In this document: positions 43,739-53,367 of the stretch, piece by piece | How positions within the stretch are numbered: position 1 is the stretch's first letter | How the letters are laid out: each line of letters opens with the position of its first letter | Made by a program: the position numbers and the translations under genes | Assembly (NCBI GenBank): GCA_023439045.1 | Contig: JAEXOY010000045.1 | Coordinates: 141,074 to 205,073, forward strand | Source of the DNA: Bacillota bacterium | GTDB taxonomy: Bacteria; Bacillota; Clostridia; Acetivibrionales; DSM-1351 | Reading direction: 5' to 3' | DNA: 64,000 nt | Notes under the pieces: model-generated | Told to the model about the DNA's origin: nothing | Database searches by the model: none | The model's input: the letters and a program-made list of their open reading frames with translations, nothing else

Positions 43739-45673
43739 CTAAACATCTAAATTGGTTACGTCCTTTGCATGAGCGTGTATATATTCCTTTCGTGGTTCAA
43801 CTTTTTCACCCATAAATGTATTAAACAACTCATCTGCAACAATTGCATCCGCTAATTCTACCTTCATAATAGATCTAGTGTCTGGATTCATGGTAGTTTC
43901 CCAAAGCTGATCTGGATTCATTTCTCCTAAACCTTTGAAACGCTGAATGTTAACATTCCCGTCTTCTTTTCTCCATCCTTGCTCTTTATAAATTCTATCT
44001 ACTCCTCTTTCGTCATATGCATAATGCTCTTCCTTGCCCTTATAAACCTTATAAAGAGGTGGCATTGCTATATAAACATGTCCTTCTTCTATAAGAGGTC
44101 TCATATATCTGAAAAAGAAAGTCAATAAGAGCATCCTGATATGAGATCCGTCAACATCCGCATCGGCCATAATAATAACTTTGTCATACCTAAGCTTTGA
44201 AACGTCAAAATCTTCACCTATTCCAGCACCTAAAGCAATTATTACTGGAGATAGCTTCTCGTTTTCATATACCTTGTCCAATCGTGCCTTTTCAACGTTA
44301 AGCATCTTACCCCACAAAGGAAGTATAGCTTGTATTTTTCTATCTCTTCCCTGTTTTGCAGAGCCTCCTGCCGAATCACCCTCAACAATATAAATCTCAG
44401 TTTTTGATGGATCCTTTTCAGAGCAGTCTGCTAACTTACCAGGAAGAGTTGTTGATTCAAGAGCACTTTTTCTCCTGGTTAATTCTCTAGCTTTTCTTGC
44501 AGCTTCCCTAGCCCTGGCAGCAGTTAGACATTTATCCAAAATCGCTCTAGCTACAGAAGGATTCTCTTCCAAGAAAGTATATAGCTTCTCAGACATAACA
44601 CTTTCAACAAGGGTTCTTATCTCACTATTTCCCAGCTTAGTTTTAGTTTGTCCTTCAAATTGTGGTTCTGGAAGCTTTATGCTAATAATAGCGGTAAGAC
44701 CTTCCCTGACATCTTCACCAGATAAATTTTTATCATTTTCTTTAATAATATTAAATTTACGGGCATAATCATTAAAAACCTTAGTAATTGCAGTTCTAAA
44801 CCCAGTTAAATGGGTACCGCCTTCAGTTGTTGCAATATTATTTGCATAACTAAATACATTTTCATTGTATCCATCATTATATTGAAGCGCGATTTCTACT
44901 ATATTTGCATCCTTGCTACCCTCAATAAATATAACATTATCGTGAAGCGCATCTTTATTTTTATTTAAGTATTCTACAAAAGATATAATTCCACCCTCGT
45001 AGTGAAGATTTTTAACAATCCGCTCCTCAGGCCTTTCATCAATCAATCTAATAGATATTCCCCTATTTAAGAAAGCCATTTCTCTATATCTTGTGATCAT
45101 TACGTCAAAGTCAAACACAACATCTTCAAATATCCCTATGTCAGGCCTAAAAGTAGAAGTGGTTCCATGTTCAGTTGTTTCACCAATAATCTCTACAGGT
45201 GTTGTTGGTTTTCCCTTAGAATACCTCTGTCTATAAATATGCCCTTCCCTTTTAACTATAACTTCCATATATTCGGATAAAGCATTTACTACAGAAGCAC
45301 CTACCCCATGTAATCCTCCAGATACACTATATGCGCCGCTTCCAAACTTACCCCCTGCGTGTAATATAGTATGAACTACTTCAAGAGTAGGAATTCCCAT
45401 TTTGGGATGTATACCGACAGGTATACCAATCCCATTATCAGACACAGTAATAGAATTATCACTGTGCACGACAACCTCAATATCGTCACATCTTCCAGCT
45501 AGGGCTTCATCCACGCTGTTTGCAACAATTTCGTATACAAGATGATGAAGGCCCCTGCTGGATGTACTTCCTATGTACATCCCAGGTCTTTTTCTAACAG
45601 CCTCAAGCCCTTCAAGAACTTGTATTTGACTCTCATCATATGAATTTGAATTCATGTTATTTATGTCACTCAT
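43739..45673 (-). CDS. gyrB: DNA gyrase subunit B
   Basis: A 644-residue ATPase subunit of DNA gyrase. The GHKL ATP site has NSVDEALAGRCDDI, DNGIGIPVGIHP and GGLHGVGASVVNALS. The transducer domain follows, then the Toprim domain with IYIVEGDSAGGSAKQGR and DADVDGSHIRMLLL. The C-terminal QRFKGLGEMNPDQLWETTMNP motif is intact. Length is normal. It lies upstream of the parS-terminator and 38 bases downstream of remB on the same strand. Partner gyrA is about 15 kb away on the other side of the origin. Confidence 0.97.
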   Translation of the reverse strand: MSDINNMNSNSYDESQIQVLEGLEAVRKRPGMYIGSTSSRGLHHLVYEIVANSVDEALAGRCDDIEVVVHSDNSITVSDNGIGIPVGIHPKMGIPTLEVVHTILHAGGKFGSGAYSVSGGLHGVGASVVNALSEYMEVIVKREGHIYRQRYSKGKPTTPVEIIGETTEHGTTSTFRPDIGIFEDVVFDFDVMITRYREMAFLNRGISIRLIDERPEERIVKNLHYEGGIISFVEYLNKNKDALHDNVIFIEGSKDANIVEIALQYNDGYNENVFSYANNIATTEGGTHLTGFRTAITKVFNDYARKFNIIKENDKNLSGEDVREGLTAIISIKLPEPQFEGQTKTKLGNSEIRTLVESVMSEKLYTFLEENPSVARAILDKCLTAARAREAARKARELTRRKSALESTTLPGKLADCSEKDPSKTEIYIVEGDSAGGSAKQGRDRKIQAILPLWGKMLNVEKARLDKVYENEKLSPVIIALGAGIGEDFDVSKLRYDKVIIMADADVDGSHIRMLLLTFFFRYMRPLIEEGHVYIAMPPLYKVYKGKEEHYAYDERGVDRIYKEQGWRKEDGNVNIQRFKGLGEMNPDQLWETTMNPDTRSIMKVELADAIVADELFNTFMGEKVEPRKEYIHAHAKDVTNLDV

Positions 45674-45711
45674 AATATTCCTTAAAACTTCCTTTCAAAT
45701 CATATAAAAAA

Positions 45712-45981
45712 TTAAATATTAGCAATTTCGTTTATAAAACCAGATCTCTTCTGTAATGTAACAGACGAAATAGGAGATAAATAAATCTTACTTTTTTTAT
45801 CAGTCTCAGTTATTATAAAAGACTTAGGCAAGTCATAAGAGATACTCTCAATAAATCCCTCTTCCTCAGCAACTTTAAGAAATTCCTTTGTATCCTTTGA
45901 GGTAGTTGTAGTATCTATATCCATAATTGCAATTACGTTTTTTATTGGAATAACAACATCTCCACCTATATGCAAAAACAT
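45712..45981 (-). CDS. remB: Extracellular matrix regulatory protein RemB
   Basis: An 89-residue protein of the DUF370/RemB family: MFLHIGGDVVIPIKNVIAIM, then a short C-terminal SKIYLSPISSVTLQKRSG. In B. subtilis RemA/RemB act in biofilm matrix regulation, and remB (yaaB) lies between recF and gyrB, as here. The start at 45981 has GGAGG eight bases upstream; the ATG two codons earlier is too close to it. Confidence 0.9.
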   Translation of the reverse strand: MFLHIGGDVVIPIKNVIAIMDIDTTTTSKDTKEFLKVAEEEGFIESISYDLPKSFIITETDKKSKIYLSPISSVTLQKRSGFINEIANI

Positions 45982-46046
45982 TACCATGTCCTCCCATGAA
46001 CGTCTAATCTTAATTTTACCCTAACTAATAAATTATTGCAAACTTA

Positions 46047-47156
46047 TCATTTGACAATATTTCCGCTTACAACTCTAAAATACTTTGATGATTTTTCGGT
46101 AACCTCTCTAAATTGTTCACCATTTGTACATGTAATAAAGGTTTGAACACCTTTTATACTGTTCAATAAATATTTTTGCCTACTATCATCAAGTTCAGAC
46201 ATAACATCATCTAATAGTAGTATTGGCATTTCCCCCGTCTCTTTATGAATGAGCTCTATCTCGGCAATCTTCAGAGATAATACAGCTGAGCGTTGCTGTC
46301 CCTGAGAGCCATATTGCTTTATACTTTTGCTATTTATTAAAATATCATAATCATCCCTATGTGGTCCATAATTTGTGTATCCAGTAGCAATATCTCTTTG
46401 TAAGCATTTTTCCAAATAATTTAAATAAGTATCAATAATATGACTTTTATCATAAATTTCCCCAAAATCAAAGCTACTATCATAATTAAAAGAAATTAAT
46501 TCTAAGTCATCAGATAAGAATTTATGCTGCTTTGCAGCCAAATCTGATAATTTATCTGCAAATTTTTTTCTCTCCACAATAATTGTTGCAGCACACTGTG
46601 CCAATCTATAATCCCATACAGATACAGTATCTTTCAAATTATTATATTGAGATAGATTTTTTAAAAGAGAATTTCTCTGCTTTAAGATTTTCGATAAGTT
46701 TTGTAATTCAAAAAAATAAGAAGGTTTAATTTGACTAAGTGTAATATCAACAAATCTCCTTCTTTCACCTGGCCCTTGCTTTATAATAAGTAAATCCTCA
46801 GGTGAAAAAATAACGGCATACAAATTTCCCATTAATGATCCTATTTTTTTTATAGGAATCTCGTTTATTCTAATCTGTTTTTTTTGATTATTAAAAAATT
46901 TAATTTCAATTGCTTTATCCATGCCTGAATTATTGAAGCAAGTACAAATATGAAAACCATCATGCCCAAACTTTATAAGCTCAGCATCCCTTGATGTTCT
47001 GTGGGATCTTCCAGACGCACAAAAATACAAGGCTTCAAGAATATTTGTTTTGCCTTGTCCATTATCACCAAAAATAATATTAAACTTATCACAAAAATTC
47101 AGCTTAGTGTGATCATGATTTCTAAAATTCTTTAATTCAATACTATTAACAATCAA
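46047..47156 (-). CDS. recF: DNA replication and repair protein RecF
   Basis: A 369-residue SMC-like ATPase that loads RecA at gaps with RecO and RecR. Motifs are NIIFGDNGQGKTNILEAL (Walker A), GSQGQQRSAVLSLKIAE (signature) and PILLLDDVMSELDD (Walker B). It is in the conserved dnaN-yaaA-recF order; the yaaA stop is 54 bases upstream. Confidence 0.96.
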   Translation of the reverse strand: MIVNSIELKNFRNHDHTKLNFCDKFNIIFGDNGQGKTNILEALYFCASGRSHRTSRDAELIKFGHDGFHICTCFNNSGMDKAIEIKFFNNQKKQIRINEIPIKKIGSLMGNLYAVIFSPEDLLIIKQGPGERRRFVDITLSQIKPSYFFELQNLSKILKQRNSLLKNLSQYNNLKDTVSVWDYRLAQCAATIIVERKKFADKLSDLAAKQHKFLSDDLELISFNYDSSFDFGEIYDKSHIIDTYLNYLEKCLQRDIATGYTNYGPHRDDYDILINSKSIKQYGSQGQQRSAVLSLKIAEIELIHKETGEMPILLLDDVMSELDDSRQKYLLNSIKGVQTFITCTNGEQFREVTEKSSKYFRVVSGNIVK

Positions 47157-47210
47157 AATTTTCCCTCAAAATATTAAGGAACAAGAGATAATCTCATGTC
47201 CCTATAATAA

Positions 47211-47423
47211 TTATTCTTGTATAACCTCGTATTTATTGCCTTCAAATTCAACAATATCGCCATTTCTAAGCTTTTTCCCACGTTGAAATTCTACATTACC
47301 GTTAACAGTAATCTCTCCGTCTTGTATAAAAGCCTTTGCCATAGCTCCATTATCAACTGCACCGCACCATTTTAAAAACTGATCTAACTTAATAAATTCT
47401 GTTGAAATACTGACCTTCTCCAT
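47211..47423 (-). CDS. yaaA: S4-domain RNA-binding protein YaaA
   Basis: A 70-residue S4-domain protein, with KLDQFLKWCGAVDNGAMAKAFIQDGEITVNG forming the S4 fold (residues 11-41). In B. subtilis the yaaA product (RlbA) is tied to large ribosomal subunit biology. The start at 47423 follows AAAGGA eight bases upstream; the ATG six codons earlier has no ribosome-binding site. Confidence 0.92.
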   Translation of the reverse strand: MEKVSISTEFIKLDQFLKWCGAVDNGAMAKAFIQDGEITVNGNVEFQRGKKLRNGDIVEFEGNKYEVIQE

Positions 47424-47635
47424 AAAAGTTATTCCTTTCATTATAGGAACTTACAAAACCGACTAAATAAAAAGGCTCAAAACAAGGCATATTTTAAAAA
47501 TTAACCTTATAAATAAACACTAACATAATACTCAAAATACTTTTTATTTATATAATACTTCTCAGCTAAAACATTGTCCAATAAAAAGTACTTCATCAAC
47601 AAACTTCAAAATAAAAATATCAAATTAAATATAAA

Positions 47636-48733
47636 TTAAATACGTACTGCCTGTATCAAATATGCAAATTCCTTGCTATTTTCAACTACAGGTCTCAATG
47701 TGCATGGAGCATTATTGGTAATAAAATAAATAACAACTCTATCTTCATCAACAGCCTTTAGCGCATCAATTAAAAATGCAGGATTATATCCAATTTCCAG
47801 CTTCTTACCCTGCACTTCAACCTTAATTTCTTCTCTAACAGTACCAAGTTCTGCTGCAGATGTTATAACTATCTTATCATCATCAATTAATAATTTAACC
47901 GGTGAATTTTTATCATTCATTGAAATAAGTGAAGCTCTTTCTAAACTAGCTTGAAACTCTTTAGTATTTATGACAACCTTAGTTTCAAACTCCTTGTTTA
48001 ATAGACTATTATAGTTTAGATACTTGCCTTCAATTAATCTTGATACTATTCTCCATGACTGAGCATCAAAAACAATTTGATTATTTGAGCTGTATACATA
48101 TACTGTATCATCAATTGGCTGCAATATCTTTGATATCTCATTTAGTATTTTGCCGGGCACAATTACACTAAAGTCATTAATATCAGCATCAATGGCTTTT
48201 CTTCTTAATGCAAGTCTAAACCCATCAATGGCAACAAAAAATAATTCTCCTTCTTTAACTTCAATTAGTCCCCCTGTTAAAACAGGTCTATTCTCATCAG
48301 TGCCAACAGCAAAAACTGTTTGTCTTATCATATCCTTAATGTCTTTTTGTGATAAAGAAAGAACATTTTGCTTTTCCACTGAAGGAAGAACTGGATAACC
48401 TGATGGATTAATACCTTTTATTTCAAAATGTGAATTTTCACATTCGACAACTACTAGATTATCCTTAACATCAATCAAAACTTCACTATCAGGAAGTCTT
48501 CTAACAATATCTCCAAAAATCTTAGAATTAATAACAATAGATCCTGTACTTCTTATATCTGCTTCAACAAAACACTCAATTCCGATTTCAAGGTCATTAC
48601 CTGTAAGCTTGAACCTTTCTTGCGCATTTAGAAGAATTCCCTCAAGTATAGGTAATGTAGTTTTTGAAGATACAGCTTTCTGAACAATATTAATACCATT
48701 TAACAAATTTTCTTTTGAACAAATAAGCTTCAT
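47636..48733 (-). CDS. dnaN: DNA polymerase III beta subunit (sliding clamp)
   Basis: A 365-residue protein with three similar clamp domains. The start MKLICSKENLLNGINIVQKAV and the C-terminal YLIQAVRI end are typical; the hydrophobic pocket residues near PVVENSKEFAYLIQ and VRREI-like segments are present. AGGAGG sits seven bases before the ATG. It lies downstream of dnaA, separated by the DnaA-box cluster and DUE. Confidence 0.96.
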   Translation of the reverse strand: MKLICSKENLLNGINIVQKAVSSKTTLPILEGILLNAQERFKLTGNDLEIGIECFVEADIRSTGSIVINSKIFGDIVRRLPDSEVLIDVKDNLVVVECENSHFEIKGINPSGYPVLPSVEKQNVLSLSQKDIKDMIRQTVFAVGTDENRPVLTGGLIEVKEGELFFVAIDGFRLALRRKAIDADINDFSVIVPGKILNEISKILQPIDDTVYVYSSNNQIVFDAQSWRIVSRLIEGKYLNYNSLLNKEFETKVVINTKEFQASLERASLISMNDKNSPVKLLIDDDKIVITSAAELGTVREEIKVEVQGKKLEIGYNPAFLIDALKAVDEDRVVIYFITNNAPCTLRPVVENSKEFAYLIQAVRI

Positions 48734-49027
48734 TTGTATACCTCCTGTAAAAATGCATGCATCTTATATTGAGCAACAGGTCTTATAAGCTCAGCATGTT
48801 TTTATTTATAAATAATAATTAAAAATTAGTAATAATAGTAGTAAGTCCTGTGAAACCTGTGAATAACTTTCATAAAACTGTGGTAGTAATGGTTTGAGGA
48901 TGTGTGTTACTTGTGCATTAAATGCTCAAATTTATAAACAAATAAACAAACTTATCCCATACTTAGAGTTATTCACAAAAAACAATCACCATATCAACAA
49001 AAACTGTTGATAAAAGTTAAATAAAAT
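48734..49027. other. oriC: oriC, dnaA-dnaN part: DnaA boxes, DnaA-trios and DUE
   Basis: DnaA-box-like sequences are TGTTGATAA (49005-49013), TTATTCACA (48969-48977), TGTGAATAA (48858-48866) and the weaker ATATCAACA (48991-48999). Next to the last strong box is TAG TAA TAA TAG TAG TAA (48827-48844), matching the DnaA-trio element when read 3'-5'. An A/T-only stretch down to about 48800 follows, the likely unwinding element. Order and orientation match the B. subtilis origin. Confidence 0.85.
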
Positions 49028-50359
49028 CTACTTACCTGTGATGTTTTTCTTTAGTTCATCAACAGTACGTTTTACCTCAGCACTATTCTTGACATCTTCA
49101 AGAATTTTTTCACATGCATGTATAACAGTTGTATGATCTCTTCCACCAAAGTCATCACCTATTTTAGGCAATGACATATCGGTTAGTTCTCTGCAAAGAT
49201 ACATCGCAATTTGCCTAGGGAAAGATACATCTCTTGAGCGTCTCTTGGACTTGAGATCCTCCATTTTTAGATTAAAGTACCTAGATACAGCTTCTTGGAT
49301 AGTCTTAGAATTTATGATAACTGCTTTACTATTACTAAACATATCCTTTAAAGCCTCAATCGCTAATTCAACAGTTACAGGATTTTCTGTAAGGGACGAA
49401 TATGCAATTACTCTATTTAGGGCACCTTCTAATTCTCTTATATTGGATGCTATCTTATCAGCAATAAATACCATAACATCATTAGGAACATCTAAATTCT
49501 CAAGCTGTGCTTTTTTACGCAGTATTGCGATTCTAGTTTCTAAATCTGGTGGAGCTATATCTGCTATAAGTCCCCATTCAAATCTAGATCTTAGTCTTTC
49601 TTCTAACGTTGTAATATCTTTTGGTGGCTTATCGCTTGAAATTATTATTTGCTTATTTGCTTCATATAACGCATTAAAAGTATGGAAAAATTCTTCCTGG
49701 GTTCTTTCCTTACCACCAATGAACTGAATATCATCTATTAACAGAACATCTATATTTCTGTATTTATATCTGAACTCTTCGTTCTTGTCATCTTTAATTG
49801 CATTAATAAGTTCATTAGTAAACTTCTCTGATGATACATATAAAACTCTTGAAGAAGAATTTTGACTTTGAACAAAATGACCTATTGCGTGCATCAGATG
49901 AGTTTTCCCAAGACCAACTCCCCCGTATAAAAATAAAGGATTATAGGCCTTAGCAGGTGCTTCAGATACAGCTAGAGATGCAGCATGAGCAAATCGGTTT
50001 CCATTACCAATAACAAAGGTATCAAATGTATATTTAGGATTAAGATAAGAAGCATTAGTCTCCTCACTATAATCGTTTGATGGTTGTTGTGAGCTACTTA
50101 ATGGCATTTGTGAAGGAATAATAAAGTTGATATTATAATCCTTATGAGTTAGCTGCTTCATTGCAGCCTTAATCAGAAAAGAATAGCGTGATTCCAAAAT
50201 ACCCTTTTGGAAATCAGCCGGTACTCCAAGATTAATGGTATTAGCATCCATAGAAATTGGCTCAATGGTCAAAATCCATGTATTAAAGCTGATTTCTGTC
50301 ATTTCATTCTTTAATAGCTCTAATGTCTTCATCCAAATATCATTTAACTGTGAATTCAT
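49028..50359 (-). CDS. dnaA: Chromosomal replication initiator DnaA
   Basis: A 443-residue AAA+ initiator. Domain I is at 1-85. Walker A GGVGLGKTHLMHAIGH, Walker B VLLIDDIQFIGGKERTQEEF and the arginine-finger/sensor region RLRSRFEWGLIADI are clear. The domain IV DnaA-box-binding motif GGRDHTTVIHACEKI is near the end. The start at 50359 is preceded by AAGGTGG; the longer frame begins with TTG and overlaps that site. Origin elements flank it on both sides. Confidence 0.96.
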   Translation of the reverse strand: MNSQLNDIWMKTLELLKNEMTEISFNTWILTIEPISMDANTINLGVPADFQKGILESRYSFLIKAAMKQLTHKDYNINFIIPSQMPLSSSQQPSNDYSEETNASYLNPKYTFDTFVIGNGNRFAHAASLAVSEAPAKAYNPLFLYGGVGLGKTHLMHAIGHFVQSQNSSSRVLYVSSEKFTNELINAIKDDKNEEFRYKYRNIDVLLIDDIQFIGGKERTQEEFFHTFNALYEANKQIIISSDKPPKDITTLEERLRSRFEWGLIADIAPPDLETRIAILRKKAQLENLDVPNDVMVFIADKIASNIRELEGALNRVIAYSSLTENPVTVELAIEALKDMFSNSKAVIINSKTIQEAVSRYFNLKMEDLKSKRRSRDVSFPRQIAMYLCRELTDMSLPKIGDDFGGRDHTTVIHACEKILEDVKNSAEVKRTVDELKKNITGK

Positions 50360-50777
50360 TATTCTCTGCCCACCTTGGTAATCCAATATTTAATATAAAA
50401 AACAGTCAAAAAAAAATAATAATACAAAAAAACGTCGCACAAACAATAATATTAATGTTAGTTTGATTTTTTTCTTTTGTGGATATTATTTCTTAAAACA
50501 AACATGTTATAAACATTTTTTTTCAAATAAAACCGAAGTTATCAACAAGTATTTAATAATATAACATGGAAATGTGGAAAATTCAATACAAAATAATAAA
50601 GATATCCACAAAAAAATATTTTTTTCCACCAATATATCCACAGGTATTAATACTTTTATATAGGATATAACTATATATAGAAAACAGTATTTTAATATGC
50701 ACCATATCTTGTTATTTATTAATAAGAATTATATAATAAATAGAAAAAAATCTCTAAAGACGACATGCCAAATGGCC
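50360..50777. other. oriC: oriC, dnaA upstream part with DnaA boxes
   Basis: An AT-rich non-coding region between the divergent dnaA and rpmH. DnaA-box-like sites are TGTGGATAT (50478-50486), TTATCAACA (50539-50547), ATATCCACA (50602-50610) and ATATCCACA (50634-50642). Together with the dnaA-dnaN cluster they make a bipartite origin. Strand gene orientation switches here from minus to plus, as expected for the origin. Confidence 0.82.
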
Positions 50778-50807
50778 TTGACAGGGTTAGAACACATAAT
50801 ATATAAT
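50778..50807 (+). promoter_or_regulatory. Promoter of rpmH
   Basis: TTGACA (50778-50783), an 18-base spacer and TATAAT (50802-50807), 71 bases before the rpmH start. Confidence 0.85.
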
Positions 50808-50878
50808 AGGTTCGGTGTCTTTAAAAAGAATACACTTAAATTAATTATATAAGGCAAACTAGATCGGGGGTGTACCAA

Positions 50879-51013
50879 TTGTTAAGAACATACCAACCTA
50901 AAAAGAGACATAGAAGTAAGGAACATGGTTTTAGAAAAAGAATGAAAACTGCTAATGGCAGAAAGGTATTAAGAAGACGCAGATTAAAGGGAAGAAAGGT
51001 TCTTTCAGCATAA
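50879..51013 (+). CDS. rpmH: 50S ribosomal protein L34
   Basis: A 44-residue, highly basic protein. The sequence TYQPKKRHRSKEHGFRKRM followed by ANGRKVLRRRRLKGRK is unmistakable L34. The start is TTG, where nearly all L34 proteins begin; GGGGG lies about eight bases upstream. First gene of the classical rpmH-rnpA-yidD-yidC-jag cluster, reading away from the origin. Confidence 0.96.
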   Translation: MLRTYQPKKRHRSKEHGFRKRMKTANGRKVLRRRRLKGRKVLSA

Positions 51014-51036
51014 GACCGCATAAATGTGGTCTTTTT
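51012..51036 (+). terminator. Attenuator-like hairpin between rpmH and rnpA
   Basis: AAGACCgCAT / ATGtGGTCTT stem followed by TTTTTC, starting at the rpmH stop codon. It probably reduces readthrough into rnpA, matching the far higher need for L34 (inference). Confidence 0.75.
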
Positions 51037-51076
51037 CTTTAAATGTGTTATTTTCCTTATTGGGATATTACGTAAC

Positions 51077-51457
51077 ATGAAGAATACTGTGACTTTAAAA
51101 AAAAATTATGAATTCTCGAGAGTTTATAAAAAAGGTAGCTTTTATGTTGGAAGGAATATAACTTTATATGTCCTTCCAAATAGGCTTACCATAAATAGAC
51201 TGGGGGTTTCTGTTTCTAAAAAAGCTGGAAAGGCCGTTGTAAGAAACAGGAAGAAAAGATTAATTAGAGAAGTATACAAGAACTATGAAGATAATATCTT
51301 ATTTGGATATGATATAATAATTACAGCAAGGTCTAATCTGGAAGTACCAAAGTATTCGGTACTTTTAAAGGAGTATAAGTACCTTTTAAAAAAGCTTAAA
51401 TTATTATGTACAAGCCAGGATAATGCCGAGTGTAGTTTAGACGAAAGAGATATATAA
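51077..51457 (+). CDS. rnpA: Ribonuclease P protein component
   Basis: A 126-residue basic protein that binds the RNase P RNA in tRNA 5' processing. The RNR motif is present: KKAGKAVVRNRKKRLIREVY. The start at 51077 (MKNTVTLKKNYEFSRVYKKG) matches the normal N terminus; the 17-codon extension upstream is hydrophobic, overlaps the rpmH terminator and lacks a ribosome-binding site. The ribosome-binding site of the chosen start is also weak. Confidence 0.95.
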   Translation: MKNTVTLKKNYEFSRVYKKGSFYVGRNITLYVLPNRLTINRLGVSVSKKAGKAVVRNRKKRLIREVYKNYEDNILFGYDIIITARSNLEVPKYSVLLKEYKYLLKKLKLLCTSQDNAECSLDERDI

Positions 51458-51464
51458 GAACAAA

Positions 51465-51713
51465 ATGTTATATCGGAGCAATAGGCAGGCGATTTTATTG
51501 ATTAGAAAAATTTTTATATTACCAATACATTTTTATCGAAAATTCATATCACCAATGAAAATAAGACCCACCTGCAGATTTTATCCTACTTGCTCACAGT
51601 ATGCCATTGATAGTATTATGAAACATGGTTGTTTTAAAGGAACGTATTTTGCAATAAAGAGAATATTAAAGTGTCATCCCTTCCATCCTGGAGGATATGA
51701 CCCTGTGAAATAG
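51465..51713 (+). CDS. yidD: Membrane protein insertion efficiency factor YidD
   Basis: An 82-residue YidD protein with an amphipathic N-terminal helix and the family core FYRKFISPMKIRPTCRFYPT, then CSQYAIDSIMKHG and CHPFHPGGYDPV. It assists YidC-dependent membrane insertion. It lies 7 bases after rnpA and 34 before yidC. Confidence 0.95.
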   Translation: MLYRSNRQAILLIRKIFILPIHFYRKFISPMKIRPTCRFYPTCSQYAIDSIMKHGCFKGTYFAIKRILKCHPFHPGGYDPVK

Positions 51714-51747
51714 ATTATACTATAAACCGCTTTTAGGAGAATAAAAT

Positions 51748-52569
51748 ATGGATTTTTTAGCCCGTCCGCTTGGAATTTTTTTATACTGGATATATGATAC
51801 CGTAGCTTTTCAGAATTACGGTCTTGCCATAATAATATTTACAGTTCTTGTTAGAATTGCACTATTTCCACTTACACTTAAACAGTACAAGTCCTCAGCC
51901 CAAATGCAAAAGTTTCAGCCAATACTTCAAGAAGTACAGAGAAAATATGCAAATGATAAAGAAAAGCTAAATCAGGAAACAATGAAATTATATCAGGAGC
52001 ACAAAATCAATCCCGCAGGAGGATGTTTACCTCTGCTAATACAAATGCCAATACTTTTTGCATTGTGGCAGACAATAACTAAGCCTCTTAAGTTTATGCT
52101 TGGTTTTACAGATACCCAGCTTACTGAACTTGCATCAAAGGCTAATATAACAGGGAGTACTTACCTTGAAATAGATACCATTACTCACTATGTTAAAAAT
52201 GGAATGGGAGACCAGGTAGGAAACTTAAATATGTTTTTCCCATCAGAGAGCTTTGGTATTAACTTAGGCACCATACCTACATGGCGTCCTGAGACTCTAT
52301 TTTCTGAGCCTAAATATCTAATTATACTTATATTCCCATTATTAGCAGCGTTTACAACATTTATCACATCAAAGTTATCTATGCCAAAGACTAATGATAA
52401 GAAATCCAATCCAATGGGAAATTCTATGCTGTATATTATGCCTTTAATGACGTTAATGTTTGCTTTCCAGTTCCCTACAGGACTAAGCTTATACTGGATA
52501 GCTGGTAACGTAGTTGCTATTGTTCAACAATACTACGTTAATAAATATATCCTTAAGAAAAAGGAGTGA
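51748..52569 (+). CDS. yidC: Membrane protein insertase YidC/Oxa1 (SpoIIIJ type)
   Basis: A 273-residue insertase of the short Gram-positive type. Membrane segments lie at about 25-45, 88-108, 187-208 and 222-255. The hydrophilic groove arginine is in IIIFTVLVRIALFPLTLKQ. The core motif NPAGGCLPLLIQMPILFALW is complete. No lipobox is present at the N terminus, unlike B. subtilis SpoIIIJ. Jag follows after 9 bases. Confidence 0.95.
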   Translation: MDFLARPLGIFLYWIYDTVAFQNYGLAIIIFTVLVRIALFPLTLKQYKSSAQMQKFQPILQEVQRKYANDKEKLNQETMKLYQEHKINPAGGCLPLLIQMPILFALWQTITKPLKFMLGFTDTQLTELASKANITGSTYLEIDTITHYVKNGMGDQVGNLNMFFPSESFGINLGTIPTWRPETLFSEPKYLIILIFPLLAAFTTFITSKLSMPKTNDKKSNPMGNSMLYIMPLMTLMFAFQFPTGLSLYWIAGNVVAIVQQYYVNKYILKKKE

Positions 52570-52578
52570 TAGAGTATA

Positions 52579-53217
52579 ATGCCAAACAGTATTGAAAGAA
52601 GTGCTAAAACTGTTCAGGAAGCTATTTCTATAGCATTGGAAGACTTAAACCTCACTGAGGACGATGTAGACATCGAGGTTCTTGAAGAAGGGACAAAAGG
52701 TATATTTGGGCTTATTGGCTCAAAGATGGCAAGGGTACTAGTAACACCTAGGCAAAAAGCAGAAGCAAAAACCAGAGTGGGTATAGCAACGGATTTTCTC
52801 TATACTATCCTGGAAAATATGGGTATAGAAGCAGATGTCACAGCTGTTGAAGAAGAGGAAAGCATTGTTGTTGATGTAAATGGTGATGACATCGGCATTA
52901 TCATCGGACGAAGAGGCGAGACAATGGATTCTCTTCAATATCTTACAAGCTTAGTAGTTAATAAGAATTTTGAAGATTATAAGAGAGTTATTCTAAATGT
53001 TGAGAATTATAGACAAAAGAGAGAGGACACCTTGGTTAAACTAGCAAACAGATTAGCCGATAAGGTGCAAAAATACAAAAAGCCAGTAACTCTTGAACCT
53101 ATGAATCCATACGAAAGAAGAATAATACATTCTACTCTTCAAAACAATAGGTATGTAGAGACCTATAGTACTGGTGAAGAACCAAGAAGAAGAGTTGTTA
53201 TAGCACTGAAAAAATAA
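52579..53217 (+). CDS. jag: RNA-binding protein Jag/KhpB
   Basis: A 212-residue protein with Jag_N (about 1-55, ERSAKTVQEAISIALEDL), a KH domain (IIIGRRGETMDSLQYLTSLV) and a C-terminal R3H domain (PMNPYERRIIHSTLQN with RRRVVIALK at the end). With KhpA it binds RNA and influences cell division and elongation. Last gene of the rpmH cluster, followed by a terminator. Confidence 0.95.
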   Translation: MPNSIERSAKTVQEAISIALEDLNLTEDDVDIEVLEEGTKGIFGLIGSKMARVLVTPRQKAEAKTRVGIATDFLYTILENMGIEADVTAVEEEESIVVDVNGDDIGIIIGRRGETMDSLQYLTSLVVNKNFEDYKRVILNVENYRQKREDTLVKLANRLADKVQKYKKPVTLEPMNPYERRIIHSTLQNNRYVETYSTGEEPRRRVVIALKK

Positions 53218-53232
53218 TTATGAACAACTAAG

Positions 53233-53276
53233 AGACATACTGGTATATGCATTTGCATAGATAGTATGTCTTTTTT
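53233..53276 (+). terminator. Terminator after jag
   Basis: AGACATACT / AGTATGTCT outer stem (53233-53241 with 53263-53271), an inner TATGCA-type stem and TTTTTT after it. Confidence 0.9.
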
Positions 53277-53367
53277 GAGAATATAGGAATTAAATTTTCT
53301 TGCTGAAGTACATAATAATATTAAATTAAACATTAATTAAAATCTTATACTAAACATGAGGTATGAA

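Noticed and set aside
49245..49727. 160-residue plus-strand frame inside dnaA
   Set aside because: Antisense shadow of a conserved gene; low-complexity product with no recognisable domain.
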